A stretch of DNA of 64,000 bases from Thermoplasmata archaeon. GTDB taxonomy: Archaea > Thermoplasmatota > Thermoplasmata > Lutacidiplasmatales > UBA184. The notes under the pieces are model-generated. The model had not been told where the DNA came from and searched no databases. It saw only the letters and a list, made by a program, of their open reading frames with translations. Numbering within the stretch: position 1 is the stretch's first letter; each line of letters begins with the position of its first letter. Below are positions 22,640 through 31,364 of the stretch, in pieces. The stretch covers positions 1-64,000 of the forward strand of contig JAGWLG010000009.1 in NCBI GenBank assembly GCA_028864975.1, in the 5' to 3' direction. Made by a program: the position numbers and the translations under genes.

Positions 22640-23369
22640 AGATCTTGCCGGGGAGGGCGCCCGAAGCAGCTTCCGCCTTGCGGTGCGCCATCTCCGCCGA
22701 GACCATCTCGTTGGCCGAGCGGAGCTTGTGCACGCCCGCCGCGAAATCCTCGAGGTGACCCCCCCGTACGGCGATCAGGACCTTGTCCTTGCCCACCTCG
22801 GTGTACTGCCGGAACCCTGCGCATCCCAGGCTCATCGCCACCGGGGCCTTCCCCTGGAGCACGATCGGGATCACGGAGCAGGCGGGCCGTCCTGTGACCG
22901 GAACATCGAACGGGTGCGCATGCCCCGGGCTCGCCGCCTCGAGGGCGACCATCGCATTGGCGGGGTTCGGGAAGAGCACGGCCACCGTCGGGGTCTGGAC
23001 GGCTTCGGCGAGGGGCCCGTAGTGAACGAACCGGGGCGCCTTGGCGTGGTGAGGGATTCCCGAGGCCTCGCCCTTGCCCACGTAGTCGATCTTCTCGAAC
23101 ATCCCGATGGTCCCCATCAGGCGCTTCCCTACGTCCCCTTCGGGGGGGATTCCCAGGACGAAGGCCCCGATCTCGCAGCCCTCATGCTCGGAGAGAGGGG
23201 CGAAGAACGACCCTTGGCGGGCTTCGGCCCAAAAGGTGCACGCGGAGGGAGCCCCTCCAAGATGCTCCCTCGCCCCCGCGGGGGCATGCTCAAGGTAGGA
23301 GAGGTGGACCGGTGGGCTGTCGAGCTCGAGGTCGCGAGTCAGTTCCTTCGAGATGCGAGGGAAGTTCAT
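22638..23369 (-). CDS. DUF169-family protein
   Basis: This 243-residue protein from ATG 23369 matches DUF169 in order: LTRDLELDSPPVHLSYLEHA, then ACTFWAEARQGSFFAPLSEH with GCEIGAFVLG (conserved Cys and Gly), VLFPNPANAMVALEA, and a C-terminal AMSLGCAGFRQYTEVG. Members are soluble archaeal and bacterial proteins, often near redox or methanogenesis-type genes, with no proven reaction. An upstream in-frame start adds eight residues. It shares its upstream region with the divergent HxlR regulator. Confidence 0.8.
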   Translation of the reverse strand: MNFPRISKELTRDLELDSPPVHLSYLEHAPAGAREHLGGAPSACTFWAEARQGSFFAPLSEHEGCEIGAFVLGIPPEGDVGKRLMGTIGMFEKIDYVGKGEASGIPHHAKAPRFVHYGPLAEAVQTPTVAVLFPNPANAMVALEAASPGHAHPFDVPVTGRPACSVIPIVLQGKAPVAMSLGCAGFRQYTEVGKDKVLIAVRGGHLEDFAAGVHKLRSANEMVSAEMAHRKAEAASGALPGKI

Positions 23370-23552
23370 GGCCACACCGGTACGGGGCACCATGCGCGGG
23401 CGTCATGAAGGTTTCCAAAAGGAAACTCTTGAGTCGACCAGCAGTTTCAACTCCCGAGAGTGGGGTGGCCCGACCGAGGAGGGAGGATCGTGCGCAAGGG
23501 GCCGCTTCCCCCACGGCGAGGACAGGACTCCCGCCGACGGGAGGTTTCCTGC

Positions 23553-23951
23553 ATGATCCGCGAGGGAGGTCGGGTCCACTGCATCGACCCGGCGAGCGGG
23601 GTCCTGGACCTCCTCGGCAAGCGGTGGGGACTTCCTTTGGTCGTGGTCTTGGGCAACCGCCCCACGAGCCGGTTCCACGAGCTGGAAGCCTCCATCCCGG
23701 GTATCGGGCGCAAGCTCCTCGCTCAACGCCTGAAGGAGCTGGCCGCCGAGGGGATCGCCCTTCGCCGGGTCCATCCTCAGTTCCCGCTGCGGGTGAGCTA
23801 TCGGCTGACGCCACGAGGGAAGGCGTTGCGCTCGGCGCTCCTTCCCCTCCTCGATTGGGCGAGCGCGGGGGAGGGAGAGGGGGAGAGCTCTGCCGCCGGG
23901 CTCAAGCCCCGATCGCCTGGCCCCCGTCGACCCGAAGGACCACTCCGGTGA
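23553..23951 (+). CDS. HxlR-family winged-helix regulator
   Basis: This 132-residue regulator is read away from DUF169. LDLLGKRWGLPLVVVLGNRP, then SRFHELEASIPGIGRKLLAQ, RLKELAAEGI and a wing with YRLTPRGKAL form the complete HxlR/MarR-like domain, preceded by a CIDPASGVLDLL element that in relatives holds a sensing cysteine. HxlR proteins often respond to quinones, aldehydes or redox change and control a neighbour, here most plausibly DUF169. ATG 23553 is preferred over one 31 codons upstream with poor composition. The 3' end overlaps fabG by 50 bases, tail to tail. Confidence 0.8.
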   Translation: MIREGGRVHCIDPASGVLDLLGKRWGLPLVVVLGNRPTSRFHELEASIPGIGRKLLAQRLKELAAEGIALRRVHPQFPLRVSYRLTPRGKALRSALLPLLDWASAGEGEGESSAAGLKPRSPGPRRPEGPLR

Positions 23952-24678
23952 TGTGGCCGGCCTCCGGGGAAAGCAGGTAGCGGACCGACCGAGCGATGTC
24001 CTCCGGCTCGCACACCGTCCCCATCGGGCTCTCGGCCTTGCAGGCCTCTTCGAGGGTCTCGCCGTACTGGGCGGTCATCGGCGTGCGGACGAACCCGGGG
24101 GCGATCGCGTTCACCGTGATCCCGAACCGCCCGAGCTCCTTGGCGGCGGTCTGAACGAGGGCGACGACCCCGGCCTTGCTCGCCGCGTAGTTCGCCTGTC
24201 CGAAGCCACCGCGCAATCCGACGATGGAGGCGATGGCCACCATCCGCCCTCCGAGCCCCTTGGGTTCCTTCATCCGCAGCGCCGCCGCGCGCATCGCGTA
24301 GAACGTTCCGGAGAGGTTCACGTCCAGCACCGAGCGCCAGTCGTCGTCGGTGAGCTTCAGCAGGGTCTTGTCGCGGACGATGCCCGCGCACGTGACCACG
24401 CCCCAGGGGGGGCCCAGCTCTTTCGTCGCCCGGTCCACCGCCCGATCGACGGCCGGGGGGTCCGCGACGCTGACCTCCTGAGCGAGCACCTTCGCCCCGT
24501 CTGCTCCTTGTCGAAGATGGGTGAGCGCCGCCGCATCCCTATCGAGGACGGCCACGGCCGCTCCCTCCGACAGGAGGAGCCGTGTCACCGCGAGCCCGAT
24601 CCCGCTCGCCCCGCCGGTGACGATGATGCACCGCCCGGAGGGCAGCGGTTGGGAAGGTGAGGAGGTCGTCGCGGTCAC
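23902..24678 (-). CDS. 3-oxoacyl-ACP reductase-like SDR
   Basis: This 258-residue classical SDR has TGGASGIGLAV for NAD(P) binding, CAGIVRD in place of NAG, catalytic Ser in IASIVGLRGG, YAASKAG as the Tyr/Lys pair and NAIAPGFVRTPM. The sequence is FabG-like, but in archaea without fatty-acid synthesis such enzymes act on other hydroxy or keto substrates, so no symbol is given. Its start overlaps the stop of the DUF1684 gene by four bases (ATGA), so the two form an operon. Confidence 0.85.
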   Translation of the reverse strand: MTATTSSPSQPLPSGRCIIVTGGASGIGLAVTRLLLSEGAAVAVLDRDAAALTHLRQGADGAKVLAQEVSVADPPAVDRAVDRATKELGPPWGVVTCAGIVRDKTLLKLTDDDWRSVLDVNLSGTFYAMRAAALRMKEPKGLGGRMVAIASIVGLRGGFGQANYAASKAGVVALVQTAAKELGRFGITVNAIAPGFVRTPMTAQYGETLEEACKAESPMGTVCEPEDIARSVRYLLSPEAGHITGVVLRVDGGQAIGA

Positions 24679-25382
24679 CCCCCCGCCGAGGGCTTCGGGG
24701 CTCGGGTCGGCTCCGCGGTCAACTTACGTGAGGCCATCCGCTCCCGAAAGCGGACCGTGAGGAGGCGAATGGCCTCCTGCGGCGACGACGGATTGTTCTT
24801 CGGGTCGTAGACCTTCTCTCCCGCGCGGACGGCAGCCCTGAGGTCGTTCTCGACGGGGGGGAACGGGCACTCGTATCCGGAGGTGTACGCGCAATAGGGA
24901 TTGAACGCCTGGTTGAAGTCGAGCTCGTAGGAAGGTCCCTCCTGCAGCTCGAGGTTGAGGTAGCGCCCAGGTCCGTAGGTCTCCTTCCCGCTCGTCAGGT
25001 CTCGGAACGGGAGGAAGGCCACGTTCCCCGCCTGAGGTCCCGCGTGGAACAGCAAGAGGGCGTGGGACTTTCCTCCGCGTTGGAACGAGAGCTCGCCCAG
25101 CCGTCGCATGGAAGCATGCCCGTCCTGGCTGGTCCGCAGCCAGACCTCTTCCGAGCCAGGCGACTCCCGGAACCGTGCCGAGACCCGCCAGGTCGGGTCG
25201 ATCGGGAAGTACTTCAGCCCCTGGAAGGACAGGCTCGCCTCGGAGAACGGACTTTCCGGTTGGGTCGCCATGAACCGGTCCTTGAGCTCTCTCCCCTTCC
25301 CGACCTCCTGGAGATAGGCCGCGTTGGGGTCCTTGGAGGGCTTCGCACGTCGGGAAGGTGCTTGCGAGTTCCGAGAGGGCAT
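24675..25382 (-). CDS. DUF1684-family protein
   Basis: This 235-residue protein is recognised by the DUF1684 core: FLPFRDLTSGKETYGPGRYL, LDFNQAFNPYCAYTSGYECP, and PVENDLRAAVRAGEKVY. The conserved DFN-x-A-x-N-P-Y-C and Y-x-C-P-x-P-P stretches suggest a binding pocket, but no reaction is established. The N-terminal 30 residues are basic and Ser/Ala-rich. It is the first gene of a pair with the SDR reductase, and a shared pathway role is plausible. Confidence 0.82.
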   Translation of the reverse strand: MPSRNSQAPSRRAKPSKDPNAAYLQEVGKGRELKDRFMATQPESPFSEASLSFQGLKYFPIDPTWRVSARFRESPGSEEVWLRTSQDGHASMRRLGELSFQRGGKSHALLLFHAGPQAGNVAFLPFRDLTSGKETYGPGRYLNLELQEGPSYELDFNQAFNPYCAYTSGYECPFPPVENDLRAAVRAGEKVYDPKNNPSSPQEAIRLLTVRFRERMASRKLTAEPTRAPKPSAGG

Positions 25383-25448
25383 GATGAGTTCCTGTTCCCT
25401 CGCATCGGCAAGGGGCCATAAGCCCGCGCCAGGACGGCCATCCTTGTT

Positions 25449-26285
25449 CTACGACGATGGAGGGGGATCCCCTTCCTTCGGGTCCGGGGCGGACGTTTCG
25501 TCGCGCTTCTTCTCCTTCTGCCCCCCCGAGGCGGCCGGGCGATCGAAGATCTGCAGGAAACGAAGCATGTCCTGTTCCAGGACGGACCTCACGTTGGGGT
25601 CGGCCCCGGGTATGGGCCGCTCTGCAGCTCGTGCGGTGGATGCGACAGGCGCGCGTGGCTCCGGTGGCGCAGCGTGAGGGGGGGCCTCGGGACTGCGAAG
25701 CCTTCGGGGGGGAGGAAGGGACGACGGGGAAGGCGCGAGACCGGTCACGGCGATCATGATGTTCGTCCCCGGGAGGCGGATCGCCCGGGTCTGGCCGGAG
25801 GAACTCGTGATGATCGGGACCTTCGGCACGGCCACGACGGGGCCCTGGGGCTCCGTGCCGGCGCCCTCGGGCGCGGGGGTCGGGGGAGAGGGCGCCGGGG
25901 GCGCTGCGGCCGCAGGAGGACGCGCCACAAGTGGCCCCGACTTCCGAACGGTCTTCCCCTCGGCCACGATCTCCTGCACTCGTCGGTAGGCTTTCGAGGC
26001 GAGATCGAACTCCCCCCGGCGATAGAGGATGTCCGCCAGCTCGAGCCAGTGCGAGGTCTCCCAGGGGACGTCACGGACCCGCGCTCTCGCTACGGCGAGA
26101 CCGCTCTGGGCCGGAGGTACCTTGGCCCTAGGAGTTGTGTGCGCGCGGGGGTCGTGGTGACGGCGGGGGTGCGACCCATGACCCCGGTAGAGGGCCCGCC
26201 CCTGGGGGGACGAGGAGGGGCGGAACGCGGGTCGTGTCGCCGATCTGGCCGTCCGCATCGCGGGGCGAGCTCGGCGCGGGGCCAC
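25449..26285 (-). CDS. Hypothetical protein with a TPR-like unit and Pro-rich linkers
   Basis: The frame of 278 residues begins with GTG 26285. After a basic N-terminus, WETSHWLELADILYRRGEFD with LASKAYRRVQEIV reads as one TPR-like helix pair; long Pro/Ala-rich linkers surround a short structured segment (TRAIRLPGTNIMIAVTG), and the C-terminus is LEQDMLRFLQIFDRP plus a charged tail. The start was chosen because a TATA box (CGTATATCT, 26308-26316, minus strand) sits 27 bases upstream, giving a leaderless message. Function unknown; an adaptor role would fit. Confidence 0.55.
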   Translation of the reverse strand: MAPRRARPAMRTARSATRPAFRPSSSPQGRALYRGHGSHPRRHHDPRAHTTPRAKVPPAQSGLAVARARVRDVPWETSHWLELADILYRRGEFDLASKAYRRVQEIVAEGKTVRKSGPLVARPPAAAAPPAPSPPTPAPEGAGTEPQGPVVAVPKVPIITSSSGQTRAIRLPGTNIMIAVTGLAPSPSSLPPPRRLRSPEAPPHAAPPEPRAPVASTARAAERPIPGADPNVRSVLEQDMLRFLQIFDRPAASGGQKEKKRDETSAPDPKEGDPPPSS

Positions 26286-26647
26286 GTCCGTACCACGTCG
26301 GCGGCGCAGATATACGCATGCCTGGACGCGCGCGACCCGCGCAGCGCCCCGAGGGACACTTCCGCAGAGCTGCCTCCTCCCGGCCGACGGGGTCTTGAAA
26401 TACCGGGGGTCCGTGCGAGGGGCCTGAGGACGAGCACATGGCCCCCGATACCGTGTCTGCTGGCTACCATCTCCTTGCGGCCCGGGAATAGGGCCGGTCC
26501 CGCTCTACGACGGTTCCCAACATCGAGGTCCCGGCCCCCTGCGCCGCGGTGGCGTCGTCGTACGTCCTCGATCGAGGTCTCGCGACCTCCCTCTTCTAAG
26601 ACCCCCGGCGCCTCTCGAGGAGCCGCCCCCTCCAGGAGGTACACGTC
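26286..26647. other. Gene-free leader region of the his operon
   Basis: No convincing gene is present in these 362 bases. The left end holds the TATA box for the leftward TPR-like gene. The right end has AGGAGGT at 26635-26641, an unusually good Shine-Dalgarno 7 bases before the hisG ATG, implying a leadered his transcript. A 7-bp inverted repeat (GGGCCGG 26491-26497 with CCGGCCC 26531-26537) could fold in the leader. No His-rich leader peptide was seen. Confidence 0.5.
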
Positions 26648-27511
26648 ATGATCCGGATCGCGGTCCCGAACAAGGGGCGTCTGAGGGACCCCACGCTCTC
26701 GCTCCTCGGTCGCGTGGGGCTGAGCCTTCCGACCACGCCGAACGACCGCGGACTCGTCCTGGATGCGGGGGGTGGGCGCTACCGGGTCCTCGCCGTGAAC
26801 GCCCGGGACGTGCCGGAGTACGTGGCGAAGGGCGCCGCGGATTGTGCGATCACGGGCACGGACCTGCTCGCGGAGGCCGGAGGGGGGCTCACCGTCGCGC
26901 TCACGCTCAACTTCGGCAAAGCGCGCCTCGAGCTCGCGGTCCCGGAGGGGTCGGGGGCACGGGACGCGGGGGACCTCCCGTCCGGGACCCGGGTCGCGAC
27001 CTCCTACCCGAACCTGACGAGGGAGTTCTTTCGCGCCCGCCGCCAGGAGGTGGTCCTGGTCCCGGTCTCGGGCGCCGTGGAGGCCGCCCCCGGGATGGGG
27101 ATCGCGGACGCCATCGCGGACCTCGTCGAGACGGGGGCGACGATGCGCAGCAACGCGCTGCGTCCCATCGCGACCCTCTTCAGCAGCAGCGCGGCCGTGG
27201 TCGTCGGCGGCTCCCTCGCCCCGGATGTGCAGGGGGAGGTGGACGAGCTGGTCCTCGCCCTTCAATCCGTGAGCCGCGCGGAGCGTTGCCGCTACCTCAT
27301 GGCCAATGTCCCGAGGGAGGCGCTCTCCGAGCTCTCGGCGCTCCTGCCCGGGGTCAGCGGTCCCACCATCCTGAACCTCCTTGGGCGTGACGACTGGGTC
27401 GCCGTTCACGCGGTCGTCGAGGCGGACGGGGTGAACGGCATCGTCGCGGTGTTGAAGAAACGCGGGGCGACCGGCATCCTGATCTCCCCGCTGGAGAGGA
27501 TGGTCCTGTGA
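26648..27511 (+). CDS. hisG: ATP phosphoribosyltransferase, long form
   Basis: First enzyme of histidine synthesis, joining ATP and PRPP. The 287-residue length and the C-terminal ACT-like regulatory domain (from about residue 210, ending VNGIVAVLKKRGATGILISP) identify the long, histidine-inhibited form that needs no HisZ. The catalytic domain shows RIAVPNKGRLRDPTL, DCAITGTDLL and the PRPP loop DLVETGATMRSN. It heads an eight-gene operon and has a strong Shine-Dalgarno. Confidence 0.95.
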   Translation: MIRIAVPNKGRLRDPTLSLLGRVGLSLPTTPNDRGLVLDAGGGRYRVLAVNARDVPEYVAKGAADCAITGTDLLAEAGGGLTVALTLNFGKARLELAVPEGSGARDAGDLPSGTRVATSYPNLTREFFRARRQEVVLVPVSGAVEAAPGMGIADAIADLVETGATMRSNALRPIATLFSSSAAVVVGGSLAPDVQGEVDELVLALQSVSRAERCRYLMANVPREALSELSALLPGVSGPTILNLLGRDDWVAVHAVVEADGVNGIVAVLKKRGATGILISPLERMVL

Positions 27512-28875
27512 TCGCGGTGCGCCCGCTGGGGCCCGAGGCGCTGCGCTCCGTCGAGCAGGAACGCCGCGACTACCGGACTACGCTCGAAAGCACGCTCGGC
27601 CGCGTACGGCCCGTCCTGGACGCGGTCCGCCGTGAGGGCGACGGGGCGGTGCGGCGGTTCGAGCAGGAGCTCGACCAGTGGGGAGGCCCGCTTCGCGTGA
27701 GCCGAGAGGCGTGGGAGCGAGCGGATGCCCGCACGCCTACCCACGTTCGAAAGGCCCTCTCCACCGCGTTGGAACGGATCCGAGCCTTCCACACGGCCCA
27801 ACACCCTCCCCTGGTCGAGCGCCGCCTCCCTGGGGGGTCGCTCCTCACCTTGAGGTTCCGCCCGCTAGCGAGGGTGGGCACGTATGCCCCCGGGGGCAGG
27901 TTCCCCTACCCCTCCACGGTCCTCATGACCGCGGTCCCTGCCAAGGTCGCGGGGGTCGCCGAGGTCTTCTTGGCGACCCCTCCCCGTAAAGGGGAGACCG
28001 ATGGGCTCGCCCCGGCCATCGCTACGGCCGCCCGCCTCGCGGAGGTGGACCGCATCTACCTGATGGGCGGAGCGGTGGCGGTCGGCGCCTTCGCCTACGG
28101 GACCCCCTCGGTCCCGAGGGTCGACAAGATCGTGGGTCCGGGGAACCGCTACTTCACCGCGGCGAAGCGTGAAGTGGCCGGCGAGGTCGGGATCGACGCG
28201 CTCGCGGGCCCGTCGGAGTCCCTTCTGGTCGTCGACCGGACCGCCCCGTTCGACCTGGTCGTCCGGGAGACGCTCGCCCAGGTCGAGCACGGCGCGGACT
28301 CCCGTGCCCGGGTCGTCGTCTTCGGCGCGAGTCTGGCGGATTCGCTCGCCCGCCGGCTCGAGGCGGAGCTGACGGACCCTGCCACCGCCGAGCAGGTGGA
28401 GGTTTGGGTCGCCCGCGACCTCGCGGAGGCCCGAAGGTTCGCGGAGGCGGTCGCGCCCGAAAGCCTGTTCGTCTGTGTCGAGGACCTGGTCAGCTGGGAG
28501 CGCGACCCACCACCCTGCGGGGCCCTCTTCCTAGGCCCCTGGAGCTCCGTCGCCTTCGGCGATTACGTGACCGGGACGAACCACGTTCTCCCGGTGGAGG
28601 GGAGCGCCAGGTTCGCGAGCTCGCTCACGACCTTCGAGTTCGGGCGCTGGTCCTCCACGCAGAAGCTCACTAAGACCGACGCCGAGGCCCTCGCCGCCCC
28701 GGGGGCGGCCATCGCGGAGGCGGAAGGCCTGAACGCGCACGCCGAGGCCATGCGCGCGCGGACCCGCCCATGGGCGCCGAACCCCGCGATCGCTCCCTCC
28801 CCCCCACCCTCCCCTGCGGCCGGCGCCGCGGTCGGAACGCCCCCTCCCCCCCGTTCCCGGAGGCGGCATGGCTAG
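27508..28875 (+). CDS. hisD: Histidinol dehydrogenase
   Basis: This 455-residue enzyme oxidises histidinol twice to histidine (last step). Typical stretches are RVGTYAPGGRFPYPSTVLM, PRVDKIVGPGNRYFTAAKRE, IDALAGPSESLL, a zinc-site region HGADSRARVV and NHVLPVEGSARF. It begins with GTG 27508, overlapping the hisG stop by four bases. The last 35 residues are a Pro-rich tail not needed for the fold, overlapping the start of hisC. Confidence 0.95.
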   Translation: MIAVRPLGPEALRSVEQERRDYRTTLESTLGRVRPVLDAVRREGDGAVRRFEQELDQWGGPLRVSREAWERADARTPTHVRKALSTALERIRAFHTAQHPPLVERRLPGGSLLTLRFRPLARVGTYAPGGRFPYPSTVLMTAVPAKVAGVAEVFLATPPRKGETDGLAPAIATAARLAEVDRIYLMGGAVAVGAFAYGTPSVPRVDKIVGPGNRYFTAAKREVAGEVGIDALAGPSESLLVVDRTAPFDLVVRETLAQVEHGADSRARVVVFGASLADSLARRLEAELTDPATAEQVEVWVARDLAEARRFAEAVAPESLFVCVEDLVSWERDPPPCGALFLGPWSSVAFGDYVTGTNHVLPVEGSARFASSLTTFEFGRWSSTQKLTKTDAEALAAPGAAIAEAEGLNAHAEAMRARTRPWAPNPAIAPSPPPSPAAGAAVGTPPPPRSRRRHG

Positions 28876-30049
28876 CTCGCGCGCGGGGCCCGCCCGCGGT
28901 CCAACGGCGACCCCTTGGCAGGAGGTAGGGCCCGGGCTTCTCCCCCCCGAGAGCCCGGTCTACTTCGACCGAGACCCGAAGCTGCTCCGACTGGACCAGA
29001 ACACGAACCCGCTCGCCCCCTCGGTCGTGAAGGAAGTTGCGAGGATCGTCGAGCGCGCTCAGCTCCAACGCTACGGGAGCGCCCGTGGTGGCCGCCTGCG
29101 CAAGGCCCTGGCAGAGCGCGCGGGGCTCCCCGAGGACCAGGTGATCGTGGGGAACGGTTCGGACGAGCTCCTCGACACTGTCGCCCGCGCCTATCTCGGC
29201 CCAGGACGAAGGGCCGCGATGTACCGTCCCGGGTACGACCTCCATGCCTTCTTCGCCCTCCGCGAGGGCGCGAGCGTGAGGGAGCTGCTCGTGGAGCCCT
29301 TCTCCACCCTCCCCCCGGGGAGGGAGGGCCCCTTCGTCTTCCCCGACCCGCCGGGGTTCCTGGAGGAGGTCGACGTCCTGTTCCACTCCGCTCCGCACAA
29401 CCCTCTGGGCTCGAGGCTCCCCCGGGAGCAGCTCCACCGGTGGGCGACGGCCCTCGAGGACGGGGTCCTCGTGGTGGACGAGGCCTACGCGGAGTTCTGC
29501 GAGCGAGAACCGACCGGCCCTGGTGAGCTCTGGTCGGCAGGGGCGGAGCACGCGAACGTGTTCTTCACGCGAACCTTCTCGAAGGCCTGGGGACTCGCAG
29601 GTCTGCGCGTGGGGTGGGGGGTCGCCCCTTCCCCGGTCATCGGACGTCTCGAGCGCTTCCGCATCCCGTACACCCTCGACTCCTTCGCAGAAGAGCTCGC
29701 GCTCGCGGCCCTGGAGGACCCCTCGTTCCTGGAAGAGAGCGTGCGAAGGGTGGCGGTGCAGCGCGAGGTCCTCGAGCGAGGGTTGCGCGAGCGCGGGTTC
29801 CGTACCCTTCCTTCCTCCGCCAACTTCCTCTTTTGCTACCCTCCCACGGACGGCCAGAAGCTATGGGAGGGTCTGAGGGATCGCGGGATCCTGGTGCGGC
29901 GCGTCTCGCCGACCCCTTCCTGTCGCCTCCCCCTTCGGGTCACGGTGGGGCTCGCGGAGGACCACGAGCGCCTGTTCGAAGCGCTCGACGAGGTCCTGGA
30001 AGCCGAAGGGACCCCCGTTCCCGCCCCCACGAGGAAGAGGCGACGATGA
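28868..30049 (+). CDS. hisC: Histidinol-phosphate aminotransferase
   Basis: This 393-residue class I/II PLP enzyme converts imidazole acetol phosphate and glutamate to histidinol phosphate. RLDQNTNPL binds substrate near the N-terminus. VGNGSDELLD, HNPLGSRLP, VVDEAYAEFCE and the PLP lysine region TRTFSKAWGLAGLRVGWG are all present, with LPSSANFLFCYPP toward the end. Its ATG lies inside the end of hisD, and its stop overlaps hisH by four bases, so translation is coupled both ways. Confidence 0.94.
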   Translation: MASSRAGPARGPTATPWQEVGPGLLPPESPVYFDRDPKLLRLDQNTNPLAPSVVKEVARIVERAQLQRYGSARGGRLRKALAERAGLPEDQVIVGNGSDELLDTVARAYLGPGRRAAMYRPGYDLHAFFALREGASVRELLVEPFSTLPPGREGPFVFPDPPGFLEEVDVLFHSAPHNPLGSRLPREQLHRWATALEDGVLVVDEAYAEFCEREPTGPGELWSAGAEHANVFFTRTFSKAWGLAGLRVGWGVAPSPVIGRLERFRIPYTLDSFAEELALAALEDPSFLEESVRRVAVQREVLERGLRERGFRTLPSSANFLFCYPPTDGQKLWEGLRDRGILVRRVSPTPSCRLPLRVTVGLAEDHERLFEALDEVLEAEGTPVPAPTRKRRR

Positions 30050-30660
30050 AGGTCACCCTTCTGCGGACCCCCGCGGGGAACTTCGGACGCCTTCGACGGG
30101 GGCTCGAGCGGGAGAGGGCCCGGGTCGACGAGCGGTCCCCTCGTGAGGTCACAGGGAACGAGCGTGCGGTCGTGCTCGCAGGGGTGAGCTCGTTCACCAC
30201 GCTTTCCCGAAGCCTCGCGCCCGCCCGCTCCACGCTCCGGCGGATGGTGGAGGCCGGGGTCCCCCTGATGGGGGTGTGCGCCGGGATGCAGGTCCTCTTC
30301 GGCTCCAGCGAGGAGGGGCCAGGGCGCGGTCTCGACCTCCTCTCGGGCCGAGTGCGTCGGTTGCGGGCACGACGGGTCCCCAACCTCGGCTGGAGCCGCC
30401 TGGCTCGGACCGACGGGGAGGGTCGTCGTCTGATGGAAGGGGTGGCGGAGGGGAGCTACGCGTACTTCGCTCACTCCTACCGTGTCCCTGCGCTCGCCCA
30501 AGGTGCCGCCACGACCACGGAGTACCGCGGGGAGGACTTCCCATCGGCCCTCGAGCACGGGAACCTCTGGGGTCTGCAGTTCCACCCCGAGGTCTCCTCC
30601 TCGACGGGGACGAAGGTCCTGCGGAACTTCATCGCCTACGCCGAAGAGGCATCCCGATGA
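30046..30660 (+). CDS. hisH: Imidazole glycerol phosphate synthase, glutaminase subunit
   Basis: This 204-residue class I glutamine amidotransferase supplies ammonia to HisF. The nucleophile cysteine is in MGVCAGMQVLFGSSEEG, and the catalytic His/Glu pair is in LWGLQFHPEVSSS near the C-terminus. The usual G-x-G-N-x-x-S start is reduced (LRTPAGNFGRL). Both ends overlap neighbours by four bases (ATGA). Confidence 0.93.
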   Translation: MKVTLLRTPAGNFGRLRRGLERERARVDERSPREVTGNERAVVLAGVSSFTTLSRSLAPARSTLRRMVEAGVPLMGVCAGMQVLFGSSEEGPGRGLDLLSGRVRRLRARRVPNLGWSRLARTDGEGRRLMEGVAEGSYAYFAHSYRVPALAQGAATTTEYRGEDFPSALEHGNLWGLQFHPEVSSSTGTKVLRNFIAYAEEASR

Positions 30661-31364
30661 TCGTGCTTCCATCGATCGACATCGAGGGCGGACGCGCGGT
30701 GAAGCGGGAGCGCGGGGAGCGTGGCACCGGCCTCACGGACCTCGGGGACCCGCTCGAGCTCGCGCAGCACTGGCAACGCTCCGGGGCCAAGGGGCTTCAC
30801 GTGGCGGACCTGGACGGCGCGGAGGGTTCCGGTCGGAACCGCGAGGTCATCCTACGGCTGATTCGGGCCTCCAAGACCCCCGTCCAAGTGGGGGGAGGGG
30901 TCCGCGAGATCGCGGACCTCGAGGAGCTCCTCCACGCCGGTGCCTGGAGAGCCCTGCTCTCCACACGGGGATGGAGCGATCCGGAGTGGCTGAAGGGAGT
31001 GAGCGCGCGTTTCGGCCCCCGGGTGGGGTTGTCGTTCGATGTGCGCGCGGGGCGGCTCCTGCTCCGAGGGTGGAAAGAGGCGGGTCCGACCGTCGAGGAG
31101 GGACTTCGGATCGCGGGCGAAGCCGGGATCGGCTTCCTGCTCTTCACCGACGTGGCGCGCGAGGGCCGTTCCGGCGGCATCGACCGTACCACGGTACGGG
31201 AGCTCCGCGACCGGTACGACGGCGACCTGTACGTCGCCGGGGGTGTGGCTTCGGTGGAAGAGGTTCGCGCGCTCGCCTCCGCAGGGGTGGACGGGGTGAT
31301 CGTGGGAAGGGCCCTCTACGATGGGAAGGTCCCCCTCTCCGCGCTTCGGGAGGAGTTCTCGTGA
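30657..31364 (+). CDS. hisA: Phosphoribosyl-formimino-AICAR-phosphate isomerase
   Basis: This 235-residue beta/alpha barrel performs the Amadori rearrangement of ProFAR to PRFAR. The first catalytic Asp is in LPSIDIEGGRAVK, the two phosphate loops are VQVGGGVREIADLE and VAGGVASVEEVRAL, and FTDVAREGRSGG carries the second acidic residue. The IEGGRAV variant of the usual D-[IL]-x-x-G-x-[CV]-V is acceptable. It is related to hisF two genes on. Confidence 0.94.
   Translation: MIVLPSIDIEGGRAVKRERGERGTGLTDLGDPLELAQHWQRSGAKGLHVADLDGAEGSGRNREVILRLIRASKTPVQVGGGVREIADLEELLHAGAWRALLSTRGWSDPEWLKGVSARFGPRVGLSFDVRAGRLLLRGWKEAGPTVEEGLRIAGEAGIGFLLFTDVAREGRSGGIDRTTVRELRDRYDGDLYVAGGVASVEEVRALASAGVDGVIVGRALYDGKVPLSALREEFS

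Noticed and set aside
26491-26537. A further tRNA in the his leader, because GGGCCGG/CCGGCCC equals the tRNA-Val acceptor stem
   Set aside because: Only 47 bases separate the ends, and no D-, anticodon or T-arm can be formed; noted only as an inverted repeat.
26090-27409. Leftward 439-codon frame across the his leader and hisG
   Set aside because: Half of it is antisense to hisG, and the rest lies in the leader with no protein-like pattern.
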